The position numbers and the translations under genes are program-made. From NCBI GenBank assembly GCA_026002855.1, contig BPGD01000001.1:3666001-3730000 (forward strand): DNA of 64,000 bases, read 5' to 3'. This DNA comes from Bryobacteraceae bacterium (GTDB lineage: Bacteria; Acidobacteriota; Terriglobia; Bryobacterales; Bryobacteraceae). Position 1 is the stretch's first letter. Every line of letters begins with the position of its first letter. The notes below the pieces were generated by a model that saw only the letters and a program-made list of their open reading frames with translations, had not been told where the DNA came from and ran no database searches. Below, in pieces: positions 1 to 10,995 of the stretch.

Positions 1-1
1 C

Positions 2-706
2 GGGTGCCGGGAATGCGAGCGGGCCTGTTCGGAAGGCAAACATCTTCCTTACGACGAGAAGATCGCGCAGGAAGAGCAGACTTCAGCCCGCAAGCTGACG
101 GCGATCAGGACGCACGGGGAGCGTTTCTCGAGAAAACTGTGCATGCACTGCCTGGACCCGGCATGTGCATCGGTATGCCCGGTGGCGGCGCTGGAGAAGA
201 CCGCCGCCGGGCCGGTCATTTATCATCCCGAACGCTGCATGGGATGCCGGTATTGCATGGTTTCCTGTGTCTTCGGCGTTCCGACCTACGAGTGGAACTC
301 GCGCCTGCCGTATGTGCGCAAATGCGACGGGTGCGCCGACCGCGTTGCCGGCAATGAGCCGACACGATGCGCGGAGGCCTGTCCGACCGGCGCGACGCTG
401 TTTGGGGACCGCGACGAGCTGATCGCCGAGGCGAAGAAGCGCCTGGCGGAGAAGCCGGATGAGTACTACCCGCGCATTTATGGGATCGAAGAGGCCGGCG
501 GCACATCGGTACTGGTTCTCTCCGCGGTGCCGTTCGACCAGATCGGCTATCCGGTGAACATCGAGAAGGTGGCCCTGCCGCAATACACGTGGGCGGCGCT
601 GAAGCACGTTCCCGACGTCGTGGTGATGGGCACGGTGCTGCTCGGCGGCATCCACTGGCTGACGCACCGCAAGGAAGAAGTGGCGAGGAAGGAGGGCCGC
701 TCATGA
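2..706 (+). CDS. HybA/NrfC-like 4Fe-4S ferredoxin subunit, 5'-truncated by window edge
   Basis: The frame is open from base 2, so the gene starts outside the window. The visible 234 residues carry several cysteine clusters typical of polyferredoxin electron-transfer subunits: C-x2-C-x3-C at the very start, then CMHCLDPACASVCP and CMGCRYCMVSC, and later CDGC with a distant CAEACP. The C-terminus has a hydrophobic stretch (GTVLLGGIHWL) followed by a charged tail, like the membrane anchor of hydrogenase-2 HybA. It should pass electrons between a periplasmic catalytic subunit (upstream, not seen) and the membrane subunit encoded next. The stop codon overlaps that gene in an ATGA arrangement. Which oxidoreductase it serves (hydrogenase, nitrite, sulfur or other molybdo-enzyme) cannot be told from this fragment. 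Confidence 0.85.
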   Translation, partial: GCRECERACSEGKHLPYDEKIAQEEQTSARKLTAIRTHGERFSRKLCMHCLDPACASVCPVAALEKTAAGPVIYHPERCMGCRYCMVSCVFGVPTYEWNSRLPYVRKCDGCADRVAGNEPTRCAEACPTGATLFGDRDELIAEAKKRLAEKPDEYYPRIYGIEEAGGTSVLVLSAVPFDQIGYPVNIEKVALPQYTWAALKHVPDVVVMGTVLLGGIHWLTHRKEEVARKEGRS

Positions 707-1884
707 TGGAAGGAATCCGGAGATACTTCTGGCGCGCTCTGTTTGTGGTCATCATGGCCGCCGGCGCGTGGGCCACATACCTCCGCTTCTGGGGCGGGCT
801 GGGTGCTGCCACCAACCTGAGCGACCAGTTCCCCTGGGGCATCTGGATCGGCTTTGATGTCCTGTGCGGCGTCGGCCTCGCGGCCGGCGGTTTCACGCTG
901 GCGGCGACGGTGCACATCTTTAACATCAAGTCCTTCCGGCCGGTCGTCCGTCCCGCCATTCTGACGGCTTTTCTCGGCTACCTGTTGGTGGTGGTGGCGC
1001 TGCTGTTCGACCTCGGCCATCCCTACCGCATCTGGCACCCGATCATCATGTGGAACCCGCGTTCGGTGATGTTCGAGGTGGGCTGGTGCGTCACGCTCTA
1101 CACCACGGTGCTGTTCCTGGAGTTCCTTCCAGTGGTGCTTGAGAGGCTGAAGTGGCACACGGCGCTGAAGGTGATGAAGGCGGCGACGCTGCCCATCATC
1201 ATCGCCGGCGTCATTCTGTCCACGCTGCACCAGAGCTCGCTGGGCAGCCTGTTCCTGATCATGCCGAACAGGCTCCATCCGCTGTGGTGGACTCCGCTGC
1301 TGCCGGTGCTGTTTTTCATCTCGGCGGTCGCCACAGGGCTGGCGATGACGATCTTCGAGTCCTGGCACAGCTCGAAGGCTTTCGGGCGTCAGCTCGAATA
1401 CGGGCTGGTGTGCCGCATGACGCGCGTGCTGGCAGTGATCACGGCCATCTACCTGACGCTGCGCTTTCTCGACCTCAGCCACCGCGGCGCGCTTTCGACG
1501 CTGAACCAGCCGGGCTTTGAGCGCTGGATGTTCGGCCTTGAGATCGTGCTGATGGCCGTGCCCATGCTCATGTTCTTCCGTGAGAAGACGCGCCAGCATC
1601 CGCTGGCCGTCTATCTGGGCGTGGTGATGTGGCTGCTGGGATTCGTGACCAACCGGATGAACGTCAGCGTCACCGGGCTGGAGCGGAGCTCGGGCGTGCA
1701 CTACTTCCCCAAGTGGAGCGAAATCGCGGTGACGCTGGCGATCATCGCCGCAGGCTTTGCCATCTTCCGCCTGGCGGCCCATTACCTGCCCGTGTTCGAG
1801 GAAGAGCACGAAGAGGAGGCCACCACGCCGGCAGGGTCGGGCCGCATCCCGACGCTCGAAGCGGCCCGTGTCCCGGGAGACTGA
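703..1884 (+). CDS. NrfD/HybB-family integral membrane quinone-interacting subunit
   Basis: A 393-residue protein made almost entirely of hydrophobic helices separated by short loops, matching the polytopic NrfD/PsrC/HybB family that exchanges electrons between quinones and a partner ferredoxin. The early segment LSDQFPWGIWIGFDVLCG and a following glycine-rich helix resemble the family's N-terminal helices; the line NPRSVMFEVGWCVTLY and the C-terminal TNRMNVSVTGLE also fit HybB. The ATG at 703 overlaps the upstream stop (ATGA), with a second ATG at 706. An upstream in-frame start at 589 would bury the start inside the ferredoxin gene and is disfavoured. Pairing with the preceding ferredoxin indicates one membrane-bound respiratory complex. 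Confidence 0.85.
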   Translation: MMEGIRRYFWRALFVVIMAAGAWATYLRFWGGLGAATNLSDQFPWGIWIGFDVLCGVGLAAGGFTLAATVHIFNIKSFRPVVRPAILTAFLGYLLVVVALLFDLGHPYRIWHPIIMWNPRSVMFEVGWCVTLYTTVLFLEFLPVVLERLKWHTALKVMKAATLPIIIAGVILSTLHQSSLGSLFLIMPNRLHPLWWTPLLPVLFFISAVATGLAMTIFESWHSSKAFGRQLEYGLVCRMTRVLAVITAIYLTLRFLDLSHRGALSTLNQPGFERWMFGLEIVLMAVPMLMFFREKTRQHPLAVYLGVVMWLLGFVTNRMNVSVTGLERSSGVHYFPKWSEIAVTLAIIAAGFAIFRLAAHYLPVFEEEHEEEATTPAGSGRIPTLEAARVPGD

Positions 1885-1894
1885 CAGGGCTTTG

Positions 1895-3534
1895 ATGCTT
1901 CGCGCCGTCCGCCTGCCACGATTCGGCCTGGCGGCGAAGCTCGCCGCCTGGCTTACGGTGGGTGTGGTCATCTGTTTCTTCCTGTTCGGATACGCGCACC
2001 AGCGGCTCGAGCAGCGCCACCTCGAGTCGCTGGTCTCGCTTTCGGCGCAGCGCGTGGCCGACGTGATCCACTTCTCCGCCTGGCAGGCGATGCTGCGCAA
2101 CGACCAGCAGATGCTGTATACGATGATCCGCGACATTGGCCGCGAGCCCGGCATCCGGCGGCTGCGGATCATCAACGAGGTGGGCCTGGTGCGCTACTCG
2201 ACCGACGCGGCCGAGATCGGCACAATGGTCGACAAGCAGGCCGAGGCCTGTTACGCCTGCCACGCGCAGGCGGAGCCGCTGACGCGGCTCCAGCGCAAGG
2301 ACCGCACCCGCATCTTCCGCGGCGATGACGGCCACCGGGTGCTGGCGGTCATTCTGCCCATCGAGAACCATCCCGATTGCAGTGCCGCCGCCTGCCACGC
2401 GCATCCGCCCTCGCGCCGCATCCTGGGGGTCATCGACGCCCATCTTTCGCTGGACGCGGTAGACGAGCAGCTCGCCGAGCACCGCACCCAGATGCTCGCC
2501 TTCACCATGGGAGCCGCCGTCATTGGCTGTCTGATGGCCATCTGCTTTGTGTGGTTCTTCGTGCACCGTCCGGTGCATGACCTCGTCGCCGGGATCATGC
2601 GGCTGGCCCAGGGCGACCTGAGCTGCCGCATTCAGGTGCGCTCGCGCGACGAGCTCGGCATGCTGGCCGAGTCCTTCAATCAGATGGCCGAAGACCTCGA
2701 GCGCACACACGACGAGCTGAGGAAGTGGGCCGAGACGCTCGAGGAGCGGGTCCGGCAGAAAACGGCCGAGCTTGAGGCGGCGCAGAAGAGCCTGATCCAC
2801 ACCGAAAAAATGGCGTCGCTCGGGCGGCTGGCCGCGACGGTGGCCCATGAGGTGAACAACCCGCTGTTCGGCATGCTTACTTACGCGCGGCTGGTGCTCA
2901 AGGACATTCAGAAACCGGACCTCGACGAGGCCACGCGGCAGCGCATGATGGACAATCTGCGCATCATCGAACGGGAGAGCCGGCGCTGCGGCGACCTGAT
3001 GAAAAACCTGCTCGCCTTCGCCCGGCAGTCGACGCCGCAGCGGCTTCGGGTCCAGCTCAACCAGGTGGTCGACCGGGCGGTAAAGCTGGTGGCGCACCAG
3101 TACGAACTCAGCCAGATCGCCCTGCGCACGATGCTCGACCCGGCCCTGCCTGAGATCGACTGCGATCCCGGCCAGATCCAGCAGGTGCTCATCGTGCTGC
3201 TGGCCAACGCGCAGGAGGCGCTCGGCCGCGGCGGCGAGGTTGTAGTGGAAACGCGGCGCCGCGAGGACGGGCTGGAGCTGGTCGTCCGCGACAACGGCCC
3301 TGGCATCCCGAAGGAGCTCCACCTGCAGATCTTCGAGCCGTTCTTTTCCACCAAGGACGATCCGCACCGCACCGGCCTTGGCCTGGCCGTGGCCAAAGGC
3401 ATCGTCGAGCGCCACGGCGGCACAATCACCCTGAAGTCCGAGCCCGGCCGCGGCGCCGAGTTCATCATCTTCCTGCCCTTCGAGCCGCGGGAGCCGGAGG
3501 GCGCAGAGGAAACCGTCATGAAGGGAGAAGCGTG

Positions 3535-3535
<1 letters not shown>
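1895..3535 (+). CDS. Haem-binding periplasmic sensor histidine kinase
   Basis: A 546-residue kinase starting at the ATG ten bases after the HybB-like stop. There is an N-terminal membrane helix (about residues 10-36), then a periplasmic sensor region with a CYACH haem-c motif (C119, C122, H123) and a second C-x4-CH motif (C162...C167-H168). A second membrane helix, a HAMP-like segment and a coiled coil follow. The HisKA box has the phospho-acceptor in AHEVNNP (H318), and the HATPase domain shows the usual N, DNGPGIP and GLGLAVAKGIV boxes. The haem motifs suggest it senses redox state, oxygen or NO. The last codons overlap the response regulator start (TGATG), so the two form a co-translated pair. 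Confidence 0.88.
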
Positions 3536-4883
<1,348 letters not shown>

Positions 4884-4887
<4 letters not shown>

Positions 4888-5453
4888 GGGCCGCCGTGGT
4901 GGAGCGGATCCATCTCGTCCCGCTGGGGCTTGCCAACGCGGACGGGATCCCTCCGCTCGAGCTGCTGGACCTCCTGGCCGCCCGGGCAGCGCGGCTGCTC
5001 GGCGCGTCCTGTCACGTCGATGCCTCGCCTCTTGATGTCACGTTCAGTTTTGACGAGCTGCGGCGACAGGTGTGGTCGACGCCGGTGCTAGCGCGGCTTG
5101 CCGCGCGGCCGGTTCCGCCGGGCGCGGTCATCGTCGGCGTCACCACGCTGGACCTTTTCGTGCCCGTCTTCACGTTCGTCTTCGGCGAGGCCCAGGCGCC
5201 CGGCCCGGCCGCCATCATCAGCGCGCACCGCCTGCGCGAGGAGTTTTACGGCCTGCCGCCGAATCCGGAGCTGCTGCTCGAGCGGCTGATGAAAGAGCTC
5301 CTCCACGAGCTCGGGCACACCCAAGGCCTGCGCCACTGCGCCGACTGGCGGTGCGTGATGAGCAGCGCGCACACGGTGGAGCGCATCGACGTCCGCCAGG
5401 CCGCATTCTGCGCCGACTGCGCCCGCCTGCTCCACAACCGCGGGCGCCCGTGA
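4884..5453 (+). CDS. amzA: Archaemetzincin-type zinc metalloprotease
   Basis: A 189-residue protein with the archaemetzincin signature: HELGHTQGLRHC beginning at H141 (zinc ligands H141, H145, H151; catalytic E142), followed by C152-x4-C157-x-M159 and a terminal C176-x2-C179 that builds the second, structural zinc site. The family usually has about 17 residues between the Met and the last CxxC; here there are 16. The GTG start at 4884 overlaps the stop of the sigma-54 regulator (GTGA), implying translational coupling. Archaemetzincins are common in archaea and vertebrates but patchy in bacteria, and their substrates are unknown. Linkage to a redox two-component system gives a rare contextual hint. 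No signal peptide is visible, so it is probably cytoplasmic. Confidence 0.88.
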
Positions 5454-5495
5454 CCGAGCGCAGCCATTTTCGGACTCCTGTGGTTGAATGGGAGC

Positions 5496-7097
5496 ATGGC
5501 AGAAACGGCAATTCTGATTGCAAACGGAGACCTGCGCCTCTCGGCCAACCAGGTTTGCTGGCCCGCCCAGCAGGAAGTGGAGCAGAAGGTCATGGAGGCG
5601 GTCCGCAGCCTCGGCCATGCCATCGAACGCGGCCATCCGTATGACGAGAACAGGAAGCACGGCTTCATCGACAGCCAGAAGTACGGCATGGAGGTGTTCC
5701 GCCGCATCCCGCCCACGGCGCCGCTGATCGTCGTCGAGGCCGTCTGGCAGTATTCGCATCATATTCTGCATGGCCTCTACACGCATCAGGGGCCGATCCT
5801 GACCGTCGCCAACTGGAGCGGGCAGTGGCCCGGTCTGGTGGGCATGCTGAACCTGAACGGGTGTCTGGCCAAGGCGGGCATCCCGTATTCGACGCTCTGG
5901 AGCGAAAATTTCAGCGACGAATTCTTCCTCTCCAACCTGAAACGCTGGCTGGAAGGCGAGAGGATCGTCCACGACACGCGCCACGTCCGGCCGCTGGCCG
6001 CCTTCCGCCTGCCGCCCGACTGCGAGGAGATGGGCGCCCGCATGGCGCGCGAGCTATACCGCAACAAGGCCATCATGGGCGTCTTCGACGAGGGCTGCAT
6101 GGGCATGTACAACGCCATCGTGCCCGACGAACTGCTGCACCGCACGGGCGTGTTCAAGGAGCGGCTGTCGCAGTCGGCGCTGTATGCCGAGATGCTCACC
6201 GTCAGCGAGGACGAGGCGCTTGAGGTGCGGCGCTGGCTGGATGCGAAGGGCATGAAGTTCATCACCGGGCCCAACCCTGAGACCGACCTGACCGACTCGC
6301 AGATCCTCGACCAGTGCCGGATGTACATCGCCGCCCTGCGCATCGCCGACGACTTCGGCTGCGACACCATCGGCATCCAGTATCAGCAGGGGCTGAAGGA
6401 CCTTGCGCCGGCCTCCGATCTCGCCGAGGGGCTGCTGAACAACGTGGACCGCCCGCCGGTGAAGGCCCGCGGCAATGGGCGCATTCTTTACGAGGGCCGG
6501 GCTCTACCACACTTCAACGAAGTGGACGAATGCGCCGGGCTCGACGCGCTGGTCACCAACCGCATCTGGACGGCGCTCGGCTATGATCCGGAGACCACGC
6601 TCCACGACGTGCGCTACGGCGAGCCGTACAACGGCGAATACGTGTGGGTGTTCGAGATCAGCGGCGCCGCGCCGCCGCAGCACTTCATCGGCGGCTACGC
6701 CGGCGCGGTGAGCGAGCGCCAGCCGCCCATGTATTTCCGTCTCGGCGGCGGCACGCTGAAGGGCGTCTCGAAACCTGGCGAGATCGTCTGGAGCCGCATC
6801 TTTGTTGACGCCGGCGTGCTGCGCGCCGACCTGGGCCGCGCGAAAGTGGTCGAGCTGCCGCGGGAGGAGACCGAGCGCCGCTGGCAGATGACCACCCCGC
6901 AGTGGCCCATCATGCACGCGGTGCTTTATGGGGTCACGCGGGACCAGATGATGGCGCGCCACAAGGCGAATCACATTCAGGTGGCCTACGCGCCCGACGC
7001 GGCCGCGGCCAACCGCGCGCTCGCCGTCAAGGCCGCCATGCTTCGCGAAATGGGCATCGACGTCAACATCTGCGGCACGCACCACGGGCTGGAGTAG
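5496..7097 (+). CDS. L-fucose/arabinose isomerase-like protein
   Basis: A 533-residue protein of the size and layout of the fucose-isomerase superfamily (COG2407-like): an N-terminal Rossmann-like part with [19 protein letters not shown] and [17 protein letters not shown], a central part with acidic clusters ([16 protein letters not shown]), and a C-terminal beta-rich part ending in CGTHHGLE. Family members interconvert aldoses and ketoses using Mn2+; the substrate cannot be assigned. The ATG at 5496 is preceded by GGGAG only two bases away and by a TTGAAT hexamer six bases away, so the mRNA may be leaderless; an in-frame TTG at 5484 is unlikely. The gene stands alone, 129 bases before the next operon. 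Confidence 0.6.
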   Translation: MAETAILIANGDLRLSANQVCWPAQQEVEQKVMEAVRSLGHAIERGHPYDENRKHGFIDSQKYGMEVFRRIPPTAPLIVVEAVWQYSHHILHGLYTHQGPILTVANWSGQWPGLVGMLNLNGCLAKAGIPYSTLWSENFSDEFFLSNLKRWLEGERIVHDTRHVRPLAAFRLPPDCEEMGARMARELYRNKAIMGVFDEGCMGMYNAIVPDELLHRTGVFKERLSQSALYAEMLTVSEDEALEVRRWLDAKGMKFITGPNPETDLTDSQILDQCRMYIAALRIADDFGCDTIGIQYQQGLKDLAPASDLAEGLLNNVDRPPVKARGNGRILYEGRALPHFNEVDECAGLDALVTNRIWTALGYDPETTLHDVRYGEPYNGEYVWVFEISGAAPPQHFIGGYAGAVSERQPPMYFRLGGGTLKGVSKPGEIVWSRIFVDAGVLRADLGRAKVVELPREETERRWQMTTPQWPIMHAVLYGVTRDQMMARHKANHIQVAYAPDAAAANRALAVKAAMLREMGIDVNICGTHHGLE

Positions 7098-7226
7098 CGG
7101 CCGTAGCGGAACACATCTTTCACGGGGCCGGCGCGCGGGCGGCGGCCCCGGTCCGGATCGACGCAGAGCATTTCCATTCTTGGGTCTTTCCGGATGACCT
7201 AGAATTCGGGAAGGAGGGCTGCGGCG

Positions 7227-7982
7227 GTGATTGAGACGGGGCTGAACGGGAAAGTGGTCATCGTGACCGGCGCAGCCGCGGGCATTGGCCATGCGACAGC
7301 GATGCGATTTTCCCTGGAGGGTTGCCGCGTGGCGGCATGGGACGTTCAACCCTGTGAGCACTGCCCTCCGGACTGGTTCGCTCTTCAGGTGGATGTCGCG
7401 GACCCGGCAGACGTGGAGGCGGCGGCCCGCGCGGTGGCGGAAAAGTTCGGCCGCATCGACGTGCTCGTCAACAACGCCGGCATCCTGCGGGACGGGCAAC
7501 TGGTGAAGTGGCGCGACGGGGCTGTGGCCGGCAGGATGTCGGACGAGGATTTCAGCCGGGTGATCGACGTCAACCTGAAAGGCGTCTTCCAGTGCACGCG
7601 CGCCGTGGTCCCGTACATGATCCGCGGCGGGGGCGGCGTGATCCTGAACGCCTCTTCGGTAGTGGCCCTGTACGGAAATTTCGGTCAGACGAATTACATC
7701 GCGTCGAAGGCCGGCGTGATCGGGATGACGAAGGTGTGGGCGCGAGAGCTGGGCCGTTACCGGATCCGCGTGAATGCGGTAGCCCCGGGCCTGGTGGAGA
7801 CGTCCATCCTGAAGGACATGCCGGAGAAAGTTCTGGAAGAGATGAAGCGCCGCACGCCCCTCGGCCGCCTGGGGCGGCCCGAGGAGATTGCCGAGGCCTA
7901 CGTCTGGCTTGCCTCTGACGCCGCAAGCTTCATCACCGGAGCGGTGCTTTCCGTCGACGGCGGCATCGTGACCGGCACCTGA
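7227..7982 (+). CDS. Short-chain dehydrogenase/reductase (FabG-like)
   Basis: A 251-residue classical SDR. It shows the cofactor motif TGAAAGIG (residues 14-21), the D60-V-A-D type adenine loop, VNNAG at 81-85, and the catalytic tetrad N116, S143/S144, Y157 and K161 (YIASK). The C-terminus FITGAVLSVDGG is typical of 3-oxoacyl reductases and of many sugar or alcohol dehydrogenases. A GTG start at 7227 is supported by AAGGAGG at 7211-7217, nine bases upstream. It is followed after 13 bases by a thiolase, which suggests a short acyl-CoA beta-oxidation or synthesis unit with this enzyme as the 3-hydroxyacyl/3-oxoacyl step; the true substrate is unknown. Confidence 0.88.
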   Translation: MIETGLNGKVVIVTGAAAGIGHATAMRFSLEGCRVAAWDVQPCEHCPPDWFALQVDVADPADVEAAARAVAEKFGRIDVLVNNAGILRDGQLVKWRDGAVAGRMSDEDFSRVIDVNLKGVFQCTRAVVPYMIRGGGGVILNASSVVALYGNFGQTNYIASKAGVIGMTKVWARELGRYRIRVNAVAPGLVETSILKDMPEKVLEEMKRRTPLGRLGRPEEIAEAYVWLASDAASFITGAVLSVDGGIVTGT

Positions 7983-7995
7983 GGACCTGAAGACG

Positions 7996-9201
7996 ATGAA
8001 AAAGATCTATATTGCCGCATATCACCAGTCGAAATTCGGAAAACTGATGGGCATGACCGTGCCCGAAATTCTCCGCGCCGCCGTCGAGGGCGCCTGCCGT
8101 GAAATCCACGCCGAGCCGGCCGCGCTGGACGTGGCCAGCGTCGGGGCGGCCTGCAACCAGAGCCTGAACGAGCAGGGGCTGCTCGCCGGCCTGGTGGCCG
8201 AAGCCGGCGGCCTTGAGGGGAAGATGATCGAGAGCGTCGAGAACGCCTGCGCCTCCGGCGGCCAGGCCGTCCTGAGCGTGACCTGGAAGCTCCAGCTGGG
8301 CTTTGGCGAGACGGGCATCGCCATTGGGTATGAGAAAATGCGCGGGCCGGACGGAAAAGCCGACGGAAAACTGGTGGGAAAGGCGCTTGGTTATTATTCT
8401 CATCCTGATGAAAGGCCCGGAAAAACGTTCGTATTTCCGCACATTTTTGCGGAAATCATGCAGCAATACATGGCCGAATACGGGGTGACCGAAGAGGACC
8501 TGGCGCGGATCGCCGTCGAGGAATACGCCTGCGCGCAGCACAACCCTTACGCGCAGATGCAGGGCGTGGCGCTGACGCTTGAGCAGGCGCTGCGGATCGA
8601 GGGCGTCAACCGCTACGTCGTCGAGGGGCTGCCGCTGAAGACCTATGACTGTTCGCAGATCACCGACGGCTACGCCGCGCTGATCCTGGCCACCGAAGAG
8701 GGCCTGGCCCGTCTGGGCGTGCGCCGGCAGGACTGCGTCGAGCTGGCCGGCTACGGCCAGGCCACTGATCGCCTGGGCCGCGCGGGCCGCGACGTGCTGC
8801 GGCCACGCGGCGCGCAGCGGGCGATGCAGCAGGCCTATCAGATGGCCGGGATCTCGCCGGCCGACGTCAACGTGGCCGAGATCCACGACTGCTTCACCGT
8901 CATGGGCGCCATCGGCACCGAGGTGATCGGCATGGCCGAGCCCGGCGCGGGAACGCGGTTCTGGCGGGACGGGCAGGCGCGGGTGGGCGGCCGTTGTGCG
9001 ATCAACTCTTCCGGCGGCCTCATCGCCAAGGGCCATCCCGTCGGCGCCACCGGTGTGGCGATGATCGGCTGGTGTTACTGGCAGCTCACCGGCCGCGCGC
9101 CGGCCGCGCTTCAGGTGGCGTCGCCGCGCGCGGCAGCGACGTTCAACATCGGCGGCCCGGTTTGCGCCAGCGTCTGCACGGTGCTGCGGCCGGCCGCCTG
9201 A
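7996..9201 (+). CDS. SCP2-type thiolase family acetyltransferase
   Basis: A 401-residue thiolase-fold protein. The nucleophile lies in ENACASGG (C85), the first histidine motif is IHDCFTV (H297), and the C-terminal NSSGGLIAKGHPVGATG (H347) closes the active site. The lack of a second catalytic cysteine in a CxG motif at the end and the HDCF box place it with the SCP2/non-decarboxylating thiolases, often annotated as lipid-transfer proteins or acetyl-CoA acetyltransferases. It condenses or cleaves acyl-CoA units in the cytoplasm. It is co-transcribed with the preceding SDR (13-base gap). Several stretches between 8330 and 8460 are noticeably richer in A/T than the flanks, but the frame is intact. 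Confidence 0.88.
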   Translation: MKKIYIAAYHQSKFGKLMGMTVPEILRAAVEGACREIHAEPAALDVASVGAACNQSLNEQGLLAGLVAEAGGLEGKMIESVENACASGGQAVLSVTWKLQLGFGETGIAIGYEKMRGPDGKADGKLVGKALGYYSHPDERPGKTFVFPHIFAEIMQQYMAEYGVTEEDLARIAVEEYACAQHNPYAQMQGVALTLEQALRIEGVNRYVVEGLPLKTYDCSQITDGYAALILATEEGLARLGVRRQDCVELAGYGQATDRLGRAGRDVLRPRGAQRAMQQAYQMAGISPADVNVAEIHDCFTVMGAIGTEVIGMAEPGAGTRFWRDGQARVGGRCAINSSGGLIAKGHPVGATGVAMIGWCYWQLTGRAPAALQVASPRAAATFNIGGPVCASVCTVLRPAA

Positions 9202-9218
9202 GCGCCGGGGCTCCGCGC

Positions 9219-9224
9219 TAGACT
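9219..9224 (+). promoter_or_regulatory. -10-like TAGACT just before an epimerase start
   Basis: TAGACT lies seven bases before the ATG at 9232. If used as a -10 element, transcription would begin at or next to that ATG, giving a leaderless mRNA. No -35 match was identified, so this rests on the hexamer and on similar spacing at other genes. Confidence 0.35.
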
Positions 9225-9231
9225 CATGAAT

Positions 9232-10116
9232 ATGAGGGTCTTTCTCACCGGGGCCACGGGCTACATCGGCTCCGCCATCTGCGAAGCGCTCCGCGCCTCC
9301 GGGCATCAGGCCATCGGCCTGGCACGCTCGGGGGAGAAGGCGGCGTTGCTCGCCGGCCGCGGCGACCAGCCGCTGCGCGGCAGCCTCCAGGAGCCGGACA
9401 CGCTGAAGGAGGGTTGCCGGCAGGCCGACGCCGTCATCCACTGCGCCCTCTCGTTCACCCCCGATGCCGGCGAGGTGGACCGCGCCGCCATCACCGCGAT
9501 GCTGGATGCGCTGGCCGGATCGAACAAGCCGTTCATCTACACAAGCGGCGTGTGGGTGTACGGTGACACCGGCGACCGGATGCTCGGCGAAGTGGCGCCG
9601 CTGAACCCGCCTCCGCTGGTCGCCTGGCGGCCTGCCGTCGAGGAGCTGGTGCTGGAGACCAAAGAGCGGGGCGTACGTCCGATGGTGTTCCGCCCCGGCA
9701 TGGTCTTCGGCCGCAGGGGCGGATTTCTGGCCGGCTTCTTTCACGACGCCCGGACGCTCGGGGCGGTGCGCGTCATCGGCGACGGCAAGAATTACTGGTC
9801 CACCGTTCACGCCGACGACCTGGCGGATCTGTACTTGCGGGCGCTGACGCGGCCTGCGGCGGGGGAGCTGTTTATCGCCTGCGGAGGGATGCCCCAGCAG
9901 GTGAACCGTTTCGCGGAAGCCGTGGCCGAAGCCTGTGGAATCCCGGGCAGGGTGGAACACGTTCCGCTCGAAACCGCCAGGCAGGAGATGGGCCCCATCG
10001 CCGACTGCCTGGCGATGAGCTGCAAGGCGGGTTCGACCAAGGCCGCGCGCTTCTTCGGCTGGATCGTACGCCGGCCCTCGGTGTTCGACGAGATCGCCTC
10101 TGGCAGTTACCTCTGA
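9232..10116 (+). CDS. NAD(P)-dependent epimerase/dehydratase family protein
   Basis: A 294-residue extended-SDR protein opening directly into the Rossmann fold with the nucleotide motif TGATGYIG. A central segment FIYTSGVWVYG stands where extended SDRs carry the catalytic tyrosine; the canonical Y-x3-K pair is not evident, so it may be an atypical reductase rather than a true epimerase. The motif FRPGMVFG is shared with nucleoside-diphosphate-sugar epimerases and dihydroflavonol reductases. An ATG at 9226 would add two residues, but the ATG at 9232 sits at the start expected from the -10-like element and gives the standard N-terminus MRVFLTGATG. It lies 30 bases after the thiolase and could be transcribed with it or separately. 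Confidence 0.8.
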   Translation: MRVFLTGATGYIGSAICEALRASGHQAIGLARSGEKAALLAGRGDQPLRGSLQEPDTLKEGCRQADAVIHCALSFTPDAGEVDRAAITAMLDALAGSNKPFIYTSGVWVYGDTGDRMLGEVAPLNPPPLVAWRPAVEELVLETKERGVRPMVFRPGMVFGRRGGFLAGFFHDARTLGAVRVIGDGKNYWSTVHADDLADLYLRALTRPAAGELFIACGGMPQQVNRFAEAVAEACGIPGRVEHVPLETARQEMGPIADCLAMSCKAGSTKAARFFGWIVRRPSVFDEIASGSYL

Positions 10117-10270
10117 ATTCCCGCCGGGAACCTGCGTTTTTTTGTGAGAAGTTTTCGGCCAACGTCCCACCTACTTGTTGAGCCAATACAGATCACTGCT
10201 CGTATTCGCCTCTTCTTTGCCTGGGGCGGTGCGGTAGGAACCGTCGTAGAGCGGGGAGGTCTGCTGTAGA

Positions 10271-10969
10271 ATGACCGATCTATACTGGGATGATGAAGAT
10301 GACGGTCAGGAGGGTCTATTGACCCGAAGGTCTTCCGAGCACTGCCTTTCGGAGCAGGAGATCGAAGACTTTCTTTTCAACCGCCTGTCCGGGGTGACCC
10401 GCGAGGCCGTGGAAGAGCATCTGCTCTTCTGCCAGAGTTGCCTCTCGAAGGTCGAAGAAGAAGAACGTATTCTGGAAGCGGCGCGTGCGGCGGCCGAGAA
10501 ACTGGAAACTGAGGCGCTGTTGGGCGAGCCGTCGCAGGGCGGGAAAGACGGCAAGTCCGGGCGAGGGCGGCGGCTGCCTCCGTGGCTGAGGATGGCGGCG
10601 GCGGTCGCTCTATTGGCAGCTGGCGGGACATTCTCCTATCGACTGCTTTATCCCCCCGAGGTGCTGGAGGTAGAGCTCCGGGTGGAGCGTAGCGGGGTGG
10701 AAAAGTCCCGGGTGCCGGCGGCCGGCCAGAGGCTTGTATTGATGCCGGATCTGCGCGGCCTGCCGCCGCTGCCGCAGTTCCACTGGAGCATCGTGGATTC
10801 GCTGGGCGCGCCCGTCGCCGAGGGAACTCTGGATGTGCGCGGAGGAACCGGCCGGATCGAAGTCGGGCGGGGACTGCCCGCGGGGATGTACTGGGTGAGG
10901 CTGCTCGATCCGCACAGTGGCGCGATGATGCGGGAGTTCGGGCTGATGGTTCAACCGAAGGGCCGCTAG
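10271..10969 (+). CDS. Zinc-finger membrane protein, anti-sigma-factor-like
   Basis: A 232-residue protein. The N-terminal cytoplasmic part holds an H-x3-C-x2-C cluster (H50, C54, C57) after a helical segment, the pattern of the zinc-finger domain found in anti-sigma factors. A hydrophobic helix at about 105-127 follows, then a periplasmic beta-rich region (residues 130-232) that reads like an Ig-type or carboxypeptidase-regulatory-like fold. The ATG at 10271 is preceded by GGGGAGG. No sigma-factor gene lies next to it, so a cognate sigma is not assigned; the ECF sigma gene at 47887 is too far away to pair. It may instead be a structural zinc-finger surface protein of the type numerous in Acidobacteriota. 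Confidence 0.65.
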   Translation: MTDLYWDDEDDGQEGLLTRRSSEHCLSEQEIEDFLFNRLSGVTREAVEEHLLFCQSCLSKVEEEERILEAARAAAEKLETEALLGEPSQGGKDGKSGRGRRLPPWLRMAAAVALLAAGGTFSYRLLYPPEVLEVELRVERSGVEKSRVPAAGQRLVLMPDLRGLPPLPQFHWSIVDSLGAPVAEGTLDVRGGTGRIEVGRGLPAGMYWVRLLDPHSGAMMREFGLMVQPKGR

Positions 10970-10995
10970 CCGGTGGCCGCTGCGGGGCGCTCTGT

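Noticed and set aside
547-2175. Long minus-strand open frame of 542 codons
   Set aside because: It is the antisense of the HybB-like and kinase genes. The translation is rich in R, Q and H and has no recognisable motif; the plus-strand proteins have clear family signatures.
10118-10143. Intrinsic terminator TTCCC-GCC-GGGAA followed by seven T
   Set aside because: The stem has only five bp and six bases lie between stem and T-run, so termination is doubtful.
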